Source: CAZVFE01 sp964626405 (lineage in GTDB: Bacteria > Bacteroidota > Bacteroidia > Cytophagales > Spirosomataceae). From it: a stretch of DNA of 17,676 nucleotides. The notes under the pieces are model-generated. The model had not been told where the DNA came from and searched no databases. It saw only the letters and a program-made list of their open reading frames with translations. Positions 7,863 to 14,169 of the stretch are shown here, piece after piece; position 1 is the stretch's first letter, and every line of letters starts with the position of its first letter. The stretch spans positions 1-17,676 of the forward strand of contig CAZVFE010000030.1 in assembly GCA_964626405.1 (NCBI GenBank). Direction: 5' to 3'. Position numbers and translations under genes: made by a program.

Positions 7863-8618
7863 ATGAAATTAGAAAAGAATATTAATGTAATTGCTAGTTT
7901 TGGTGCAGCAGTGGTAATTATTGGAGCATTATTTAAAATTTTACACTGGAATAATGCCAATATTATGCTTATGGTGGGAATGTTTGTAGAAGCAGGTATT
8001 TTTATCATGTTTGGTTATTTATATCTTAAAGCAGAACCAGAAAAGCAATATGATTGGGAAAAAGTTTATCCTGAATTAGCAGATGGAGCTAAATCCAACA
8101 AAGAAAGAACAGCAGGGGTTGATAGATTAGCTGCAATGGATGGTTTAACTCCGGATATGGTAGAAAAATTATCAAAAAGTTTAAAAGGATTGGCAGCCAC
8201 AGCAGATTCTCTTCAAGAAATTACCAAAGCAGCAGGTGCAACCAATGCATTTGTTGATTCATTGACGAACTCTTCTGCTTCATTAGGACAATTAAATCAA
8301 TCTGTTTCAAAAGCAACGGCAAGTATTGGTTCGATATCAGACGCAGGAGCTGAGACCTCTAAATTTACCCATGAATACGCAAAGGCTGGAGAACAATTAG
8401 GGAAATTAAATCAATTATATGAAAATCAAATTGCTGATGCGACCAAGCATTTACAGGCAATTAATGGTTATTATAATAATATTAATTCTACAGTAGAACA
8501 TATTGCTTCTACAAAGAAAGATTCTGAGCAATTCAAAGCTGAATTAGAAAAGTTAAATGAAAACATGACTGCCCTTAATAATATGTATAGCAGTATGTTA
8601 AAAGCCATGAAAGGTTAA
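7863..8618 (+). CDS. gldL: type IX secretion motor membrane protein GldL (PorL)
   Basis: GldL is the stator-like inner-membrane subunit of the proton-driven GldLM motor that powers T9SS transport and gliding. The 251-residue protein has two membrane helices at about 7-24 and 33-55, joined by the conserved short turn FKILHWNNAN. K25 and H28 lie in that turn, and E43 lies in the second helix (FVEAGIF); a membrane glutamate here is essential for proton coupling in studied homologues. The remaining about 195 residues are cytoplasmic, with repeated helical stretches rich in Ser, Ala, Leu and Asn that look coiled coil (about 95-250). gldM follows after 20 bases. The start is fixed by the conserved N-terminus and tight spacing to gldK. 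Confidence 0.96.
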   Translation: MKLEKNINVIASFGAAVVIIGALFKILHWNNANIMLMVGMFVEAGIFIMFGYLYLKAEPEKQYDWEKVYPELADGAKSNKERTAGVDRLAAMDGLTPDMVEKLSKSLKGLAATADSLQEITKAAGATNAFVDSLTNSSASLGQLNQSVSKATASIGSISDAGAETSKFTHEYAKAGEQLGKLNQLYENQIADATKHLQAINGYYNNINSTVEHIASTKKDSEQFKAELEKLNENMTALNNMYSSMLKAMKG

Positions 8619-8638
8619 TTTATTAAACGAAAAGAATT

Positions 8639-10228
8639 ATGGCTGGAATGAAAGAAACTCCCCGTCAGAAAATGATCGGGATGATGTATTTAGTTTTAAC
8701 GGCATTACTTGCACTCCAAGTAAGTGATGCGCTATTACAAAAATTCACTCTTTTAAATAGTAGTTTAGAAATTGCGAATCAATCCTCCCTTTCTAAAAAC
8801 AAGAATTTAGTGGAAGGAATTAAGGAAAAGGTAAAGGATTTGCCCAACCCGGATTCCTATGCTCAATTAATTGAAAATGCCCAGAAGGTAAGGAGTATTT
8901 CTGATAAATTAGTTGCTGAAATCTCCAATATTAAATCAGAATTAATTGAAGCAAGTGGTGGAATTGATCCTGAAACAGGCAATTTGAAAAACCCAAAAGA
9001 AGAAGAGAAAATATACGAAATTATGGTAGGTTCTCAAAAAAATGGGTATGCCTATCAACTTGTTGGTTCATTTGAGAATTATATTAAACAACTTACAGAA
9101 CTAGCGGATAAAGGAACGAATTTTCCTCCTTTAGCCTTAAATGCAAAAGATGACCCAATTGTTGCAAAAGATGCAGATCAAAATAATAAAGATTTTGCAG
9201 AATTGAATTTTGCACAAACCCCTGTTCCTGCTGCCTTAGCAACCCTTTCCCAAAAGCAAGCTGAAATTCGTCGATACGAAAGTGAGGTTTTATCACAACT
9301 AGCAGCGAAAGTAGGGGCCAAAGAAATTAAGTTTGATAAAGTATTTGCTCAAATTTCTGCAAATGCTAATACCGTAGTGGCAGGTATGGATTATGAGGCA
9401 GAAGTATTTATTGCTGCCACCTCATCCGGATTCGTTCCAAGAATGTCTGTAAATGGAAATTCCATTCCAGTTCAAGACGGAAGAGGTAAATATAGAGTGA
9501 AAACTTCCGGAGGAAATTACGATGCAAACGGACTTTCTAAGCGTTCCTATACTGCAACAATTTCTTATCAAGGACCAGATGGACCAAAAACAGAATCCAT
9601 TACACAGAATTATTTTGTTTTAAAGCCTACTTATAATTTTGAAACGGCAACCCTTCCCGCTCTATACCTAGGATGTGCAAATAGATTATCCGTGGTAAGT
9701 CCTGGCCTAGGTTCCTTATGGAATCCTTCATTCAGTGCTGAAGGGGGTGAGGCCATCGCTGGAAATTCAAGAGGAAAGGTTACTGTTGTTCCAAATGCAT
9801 CTAAAGTTTCCGTATTAATTAATAATGCAGGTAATTTATTGGGAAAAGAAACGTTTAATGTTCGTAGAGTACCTCGTCCAGATGTTTTATTCTATGGAAA
9901 TGGGGGACAATTAGATGAAAAAAGGGGTGCTGATTTGAATGCAATTCGAACGATTGAGGCGCGCGCTATTGCGGATGAATCCTTCAAAGAGACAAATCCT
10001 GAAGATGCGAATTTTAGAGTTTCAGAATTATATGTTGCCTTAGCTAGAGGAACAAGAAAGATAGACGATATTACCCTTCAAGGTGGAGGTTCCATCTCTA
10101 AGTTAGTTTCACAAGCTGAATCTGGAGATAGATTATATTTAGAAGTAAAAGGTGTTCAAAGAAAGAATTTTAAAGGGACAGTAGAAAATATCCCATATAA
10201 TCTTACTGCGAATATCCCAATTAGATAA
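8639..10228 (+). CDS. gldM: type IX secretion motor protein GldM (PorM)
   Basis: GldM is the second motor subunit: a dimer with one membrane helix and a long periplasmic shaft that spans the periplasm to reach the GldK/GldN ring. The N-terminus is the hallmark ETPRQKMIGMMYLVLTALLAL (written here as its parts ETPRQKMIG and MMYLVLTALLAL), with Arg9 just before the helix at about 13-34; this region packs against GldL. An alpha-helical first periplasmic domain (about 35-225) is followed by beta domains beginning near FAQISANANTVVAG, VLKPTYNFETATLPALY and RPDVLFYGNGGQ. The 529 residues are close to known GldM length. gldN starts 17 bases after the stop, so gldKLMN is a compact transcription unit. 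Confidence 0.96.
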   Translation: MAGMKETPRQKMIGMMYLVLTALLALQVSDALLQKFTLLNSSLEIANQSSLSKNKNLVEGIKEKVKDLPNPDSYAQLIENAQKVRSISDKLVAEISNIKSELIEASGGIDPETGNLKNPKEEEKIYEIMVGSQKNGYAYQLVGSFENYIKQLTELADKGTNFPPLALNAKDDPIVAKDADQNNKDFAELNFAQTPVPAALATLSQKQAEIRRYESEVLSQLAAKVGAKEIKFDKVFAQISANANTVVAGMDYEAEVFIAATSSGFVPRMSVNGNSIPVQDGRGKYRVKTSGGNYDANGLSKRSYTATISYQGPDGPKTESITQNYFVLKPTYNFETATLPALYLGCANRLSVVSPGLGSLWNPSFSAEGGEAIAGNSRGKVTVVPNASKVSVLINNAGNLLGKETFNVRRVPRPDVLFYGNGGQLDEKRGADLNAIRTIEARAIADESFKETNPEDANFRVSELYVALARGTRKIDDITLQGGGSISKLVSQAESGDRLYLEVKGVQRKNFKGTVENIPYNLTANIPIR

Positions 10229-10245
10229 TACTATAAATTTAAAAT

Positions 10246-11160
10246 ATGAAATTGTTCAAATTTCTTTCCATTTCATTCATCCTGTCTTTAGGATTCAATT
10301 CCTTTTCTCAGGAAGTAGATATTGATGATAGATTAAATAATTCCATTCGTCCGATTGCGGAGGAAGATATACTTTATATGACTCAATTATGGAGAAGAAT
10401 GGATATGAATGAAAAAATGAATCGTCCTTTTTTTGCTAATGGTCATGAATTATCTAAGTTTTTAATAGAATGGGTAAATGCAGGCGTAATTAAAGCTTAT
10501 AAAAATGATTCTTTAAAGACTGAATTAAGTATTGCTGATTTCAAGGAAAATTTGAAAATTGACATTCAAAATGCCGATGCACAATTATCTGAATCTGAAA
10601 AACAAGCGGGTTTCGGGGGAGATGAAGTAAATGGTCAGACTGGCGTTGATGATGGCTGGGGTGGAGGAACATCCTCGGAATCGACAAGCAAACCATTAGC
10701 TGAAGATGATGGTTTTAATACTTCTCCAGTTACTGCTTCAAGTGAAGAATTCTTCTTTGCAAAAGATTTAACAATTGTTGAATTGAAAGAAGATGCTATT
10801 ATTGATCGTAAGCGTTCTAGACTTTATTTTGATATTCAATCAATCACATTGATCGTTCCAGCCTCTAAAACTGTTGCAGGTTTTGATAAGCCTGTTGCCT
10901 CTTTTCGTTGGAAAGATGTTTATAATTTAATGAAGGCAAATAAAAATTGCATTTGGTATAATATGCAAAATGAAATGTCTCATAAAAATATGTCCACTGC
11001 ATTCGATCTTCGTTTATTTAATGCTAGAATCATCAAGAAAGGAAATGCAAATGATAAATTCCTAACAGATATCTACAAAGGAGAAAGCGAAGGACTTTTA
11101 ATGTCTCAATTAATCGAAAACGATTTGATTGAATTGGAAGATACTATGTGGGAAAATTAA
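10246..11160 (+). CDS. gldN: type IX secretion/gliding ring protein GldN (PorN)
   Basis: GldN is the periplasmic partner of GldK in the outer-membrane-attached ring and contacts the periplasmic end of GldM. The 304-residue protein has a signal peptide ending NSFSQ (cleavage after about residue 21). The conserved N-terminal domain (about 28-110) contains RPIAEEDILYMTQLWRRMD and FFANGHELSKFLIEW. The C-terminal domain (about 170-304) contains AIIDRKRSRLYFDIQSITL, FRWKDVYNLM and the end LIENDLIELEDTMWEN. Between them lies a low-complexity Gly/Ser/Asp/Glu-rich segment (about 113-168). It is the last gene of the T9SS run; its stop codon shares bases with the stop of the opposing gldD, so no intergenic terminator separates the two convergent units. 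Confidence 0.95.
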   Translation: MKLFKFLSISFILSLGFNSFSQEVDIDDRLNNSIRPIAEEDILYMTQLWRRMDMNEKMNRPFFANGHELSKFLIEWVNAGVIKAYKNDSLKTELSIADFKENLKIDIQNADAQLSESEKQAGFGGDEVNGQTGVDDGWGGGTSSESTSKPLAEDDGFNTSPVTASSEEFFFAKDLTIVELKEDAIIDRKRSRLYFDIQSITLIVPASKTVAGFDKPVASFRWKDVYNLMKANKNCIWYNMQNEMSHKNMSTAFDLRLFNARIIKKGNANDKFLTDIYKGESEGLLMSQLIENDLIELEDTMWEN

Positions 11161-11762
11161 TTTTTGAATTCCAACGTTTCTAATAAATGGATGGCGTCTT
11201 CTTTCATATATTGAATCACAGGCGCTAGACTATCATTTTCAGTTGCTGTTTTTACATATATTGCTCCACGTAAATAGTGGTCTGTGCTATCTGTTATAAA
11301 AAATTGAAAAGCAGTGGCTATTTCCCCATTTAATTCGAATATTCCAGCCTTTCTTCCATTCTTCAAGGTCATTACCTTCGGCTCAATTAAATTGGCTTTC
11401 TTTTGATGTCCGTATGCCAATTTATAAGCATCATTAATCAAATCTCTTAATTTTTGTCTATCCTTATTCAATGGTTTATAGGTAAGTTGAATATAACCTT
11501 CCCAATCTGGATAATATAAATAGATCCAATGCGGTTCTGCCCAGGATATGGAATCCGGTTTTTCTACGGCAATTATTGACTTTTCAAATTGATAGGGATG
11601 CTTTGTGCTTAATAATTCATATTGATGTTCAGGGATATTCATTCTTGGGTATCCCTTGGGTCTTGGAAGGGCATCTTCCTCCGTATTTAAATTAATAAAA
11701 TAATAGCTTAGCCCTAAAAAAAATAGGATGATGATGGATATAAAGATTCCTTTAGTTTTCAA
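11157..11762 (-). CDS. gldD: gliding motility protein GldD
   Basis: GldD is a membrane-associated protein required for gliding and T9SS function in Flavobacterium johnsoniae; its mechanism is unknown. Family features are RPKGYPRMNIPEHQYE (35-50), HPYQFEKS, HWIYLYYPDWEGYIQLTYK, YKLAYGHQKKA and the very characteristic FFITDSTDHYLRGAIYV. The 201 residues match the family length. Two things are odd. The reading frame begins at TTG (11762) inside the last codons of plsC; the next upstream in-frame codons are ATC, TAT, ATT, ATC and AAA after a stop, so no ATG is available. Also, the family is normally lipidated, yet this protein has no cysteine at all; residues 5-25 look like an uncleaved membrane anchor. 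It is the last gene of a pyk-plsC-gldD unit and converges on gldN. Confidence 0.85.
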   Translation of the reverse strand: MKTKGIFISIIILFFLGLSYYFINLNTEEDALPRPKGYPRMNIPEHQYELLSTKHPYQFEKSIIAVEKPDSISWAEPHWIYLYYPDWEGYIQLTYKPLNKDRQKLRDLINDAYKLAYGHQKKANLIEPKVMTLKNGRKAGIFELNGEIATAFQFFITDSTDHYLRGAIYVKTATENDSLAPVIQYMKEDAIHLLETLEFKN

Positions 11763-12507
11763 TTTGATAATATAGATTTAAGGAGCTTTGAACAACTTGA
11801 TAAAATTCATCTTTTAATTCCTGAAGATCTCTATCCTGGGTACTAATTGGATGGTGAAAAATGATATCAATTCTTCCAGGTCTTAAAAGTAATTTATCGT
11901 CGTCTAATAAACGAAAATTATTCAATAAACTTATAGGAATTATTTCTGTTTTCGTTTTTATAGCCATTTGAAAAGCCCCATCCTTTAGGTTTTTTTCCAT
12001 AATGGGGAAGTTTTTAGAGCGAATTCCCCCTTCCGGAAAGATAATCAAAGATCTTCCTCCTAATAAGGCCTTTACTCCTTTGGTGATAGATTGTCCGCGT
12101 GATGTTTTATTTTCCCTATCAACCAAAATATGAAGTTTAGAATACATATAGCCGATTAAAGGGATTTTTTTAATGGAACTTTTCCCAATAAAAGAAAAAT
12201 TATTTTTTAATAAATAATAAAATACGGGTATATCCAAGAAGGAAAAGTGATTGGCACAAAAAACATATTGTTTTTTCCAATCAGGATGATATTCAAATTT
12301 TACATTAAATCGGATGAAGGCCAATGGAAAGAAAAGGTAGGCCCAAAGTTTAATTAAATTTCCCGCGTATGGTTTTGTTTTTTTCGTTTGTAATAATAAG
12401 AAAACAAAAGGGAAGAGGGCGATATACAAGCCCGAAAACCAAAATAAAGCCCATAAAGAATAAATTCTTAATACAAAATTTTCAATAGGAGTATAAGAGG
12501 ATTTCAT
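11752..12507 (-). CDS. plsC: 1-acyl-sn-glycerol-3-phosphate acyltransferase (PlsC-like)
   Basis: This inner-membrane acyltransferase adds the second acyl chain to lysophosphatidic acid, or a related lysolipid, in phospholipid synthesis. Its 251 residues start with one or two hydrophobic helices (about 18-40 and 52-65). The catalytic H-x4-D motif is NHFSFLD with H87 and D92. Acceptor-binding elements follow: IGKSSIKKIPLIGY (107-120), VDRENK and IFPEGGIRS (156-164), the last a Bacteroidota variant of the FPEGTRS motif. The ATG at 12507 lies 20 bases after the pyk stop, and the 3' end overlaps the gldD start by 11 bases, arguing for one transcript and possible translational coupling. The exact acyl acceptor (glycerolipid or ornithine lipid) cannot be read from sequence. 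Confidence 0.88.
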   Translation of the reverse strand: MKSSYTPIENFVLRIYSLWALFWFSGLYIALFPFVFLLLQTKKTKPYAGNLIKLWAYLFFPLAFIRFNVKFEYHPDWKKQYVFCANHFSFLDIPVFYYLLKNNFSFIGKSSIKKIPLIGYMYSKLHILVDRENKTSRGQSITKGVKALLGGRSLIIFPEGGIRSKNFPIMEKNLKDGAFQMAIKTKTEIIPISLLNNFRLLDDDKLLLRPGRIDIIFHHPISTQDRDLQELKDEFYQVVQSSLNLYYQIEN

Positions 12508-12527
12508 TCTTTATGGGTAAATATTCT

Positions 12528-13997
12528 TTACTCCACAACGCCAACCATTACCGTATTTGTTTTTTTATCGTTTTGGTTTGCAGAAGAGAGTGTAGCAACA
12601 TATTTATCGCCCTTAGCTAATAAATTTTCTGCTTTTAATTTTTCAGCCATAGACTTCACCGTCATTTCCATATTTTCAGATGATGGATCATAGAAGAATA
12701 CCTTTGTTCCCCATAATAAACCCATTGTAGACATCATTTCTTTATTTGATGTGAAAACATATAAGTCTGCCTTTGGTCTATGTGCTGATAATCTAAATGC
12801 AGTATGTCCTGAATTTGTAATACATAGAATTGCCTTAGCTTTAATATCTCTCGCTAATCTACATGCACCAGCAATTAATCGGTCATTTAATGAAACATCT
12901 TTGCTTTCAGATAAGGAGTGATTTTTAAAATAAATCGAAGCTTCATCTCCTTTGATAATTTCGATGCTATTTTGTTGTTGTTCAACTACCTCATGAATAT
13001 GAGCCATTGTCTCCACTGCTTTGAAAGGATAATCTCCTGAAGCAGATTCCCCACTCAACATCGTAGCGGAAGCTCCCTGTAATACAGCATTAGCAACGTC
13101 AGATGTTTCAGCTCTTGTTGGAACTGGATTTTGAATCATCGACTCTAGCATTTGAGTAGCAACAATTACTGGCTTACCAGCCTTCGTTGTTTTTTCTACC
13201 ATTTGCTTTTGTAAATAAGGAACAACTGCGCCATCCATCTCCACACCTAAATCCCCACGAGCCACCATGATTGCATCAGTAGCCTCAATAATATCATCTA
13301 AATTATCAATTGCTTCTGGCTTTTCAATTTTTGCAATAACCTTGGTGCTTTTCCCGTAGGCTGCAATTTTTTCTTTGATATCAAGGATATCTTCTGCTTT
13401 TCTAACAAAAGAAAGGGCAACCCAATCCACACCGTTATCTAAGCCAAAATATAAATCTTTTGTATCTTTTTCTGTTAAACATGGTAAAGAAACTTTTGTC
13501 CCCGGCAAATTAATCCCTTTTTTGGATTTTAAAATACCACCATAAATTACTTCTGTAATTACTTCTTTCTTTTCATTGTCGATTTCTAAAACCTTTACCT
13601 CTAAATTACCATCGTCCATTAAAATACGCTCTCCAACCTGAACATCCTTGTACATCGAGGTATAAGTTGTTCCTACCTTTTCAGAAGTTCCTAATAAATT
13701 TTCATCCATTGCAAAGATGAATTTTTGTCCTGCCACGATTTCAACACCATTATCCTGTACCATTTGAGTACGGATTTTTGGTCCTTGTAAATCTTGAAGG
13801 ATACAAAGGTTAAGATTTAATTCTTTTCCTAATTCACGGATATTCTGGATTCTTTTTAAATGGTCATCATGCGTTCCGTGTGAAAAATTTAAACGGAATA
13901 CATTTACACCTGATAAAGCTAATTTTTTTAATCCTTCTCTTGATTCTGTTGCCGGACCAACAGTGGCAACGATTTTAGTCTTTCGATTATACGACAT
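12528..13997 (-). CDS. pyk: pyruvate kinase
   Basis: Pyruvate kinase transfers phosphate from phosphoenolpyruvate to ADP in the last step of glycolysis. From the ATG at 13997 the protein has 489 residues, the usual length. It opens with KTKIVATVGPA and RLNFSHG (substrate and potassium site), followed by LQDLQGPKIRT. A small B domain lies at about 75-170. Then come KIEKPEAIDN, MVARGDLGVEM (metal and PEP binding), KPVIVATQMLESM and the diagnostic PTRAETSDVANAVLQGASA followed by MLSGESASGDYP. The C-terminal domain ends TNTVMVGVVE. An in-frame TTG ten codons upstream (14027) lies inside the predicted -7 box, so the ATG is preferred. The gene leads the pyk-plsC-gldD unit and diverges from priA. 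Confidence 0.97.
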   Translation of the reverse strand: MSYNRKTKIVATVGPATESREGLKKLALSGVNVFRLNFSHGTHDDHLKRIQNIRELGKELNLNLCILQDLQGPKIRTQMVQDNGVEIVAGQKFIFAMDENLLGTSEKVGTTYTSMYKDVQVGERILMDDGNLEVKVLEIDNEKKEVITEVIYGGILKSKKGINLPGTKVSLPCLTEKDTKDLYFGLDNGVDWVALSFVRKAEDILDIKEKIAAYGKSTKVIAKIEKPEAIDNLDDIIEATDAIMVARGDLGVEMDGAVVPYLQKQMVEKTTKAGKPVIVATQMLESMIQNPVPTRAETSDVANAVLQGASATMLSGESASGDYPFKAVETMAHIHEVVEQQQNSIEIIKGDEASIYFKNHSLSESKDVSLNDRLIAGACRLARDIKAKAILCITNSGHTAFRLSAHRPKADLYVFTSNKEMMSTMGLLWGTKVFFYDPSSENMEMTVKSMAEKLKAENLLAKGDKYVATLSSANQNDKKTNTVMVGVVE

Positions 13998-14024
13998 AGA
14001 AATATTTTGATTCAAAATTTGATG

Positions 14025-14032
14025 CAAAGTTA
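14025..14032 (-). promoter_or_regulatory. -7 promoter element for pyk
   Basis: On the minus strand this reads TAACTTTG, a perfect match to TAnnTTTG, ending 27 bases before the pyk ATG. Position and leader length resemble the hemD promoter. No clean TTG is found at the -33 position; the region there is T-rich. It would drive the pyk-plsC-gldD unit. Confidence 0.55.
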
Positions 14033-14156
14033 ATTAAAAAAACCGAATAAAGTAATTGGAAACGGATACTTTTGTACTTTTAATCGAATAATAATTATAA
14101 TCTAATCTATAAATTGATTATTCTAAATTTTTTCAATTTAATTCTTGATTAAGCTA

Positions 14157-14164
14157 TATATTTG
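14157..14164 (+). promoter_or_regulatory. candidate -7 element for priA
   Basis: TATATTTG is a perfect match to TAnnTTTG and ends 5 bases before the priA ATG. If used, transcription would start at or beside the ATG, giving a leaderless or nearly leaderless message. No TTG lies at standard -33 spacing. The rest of the 172-base pyk/priA gap is AT-rich with no other obvious element. Confidence 0.35.
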
Positions 14165-14169
14165 TAAAA

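Noticed and set aside
7863..11160. The gld cluster considered as an undescribed secretion system
   Set aside because: GldL, GldM and GldN match the known type IX secretion components in order and architecture, so only the details noted in the findings are unusual.
13998..14169. The pyk/priA gap checked for operators, a small gene or a repeat
   Set aside because: No clear inverted repeat, ORF or operator stood out beyond the two -7 boxes.
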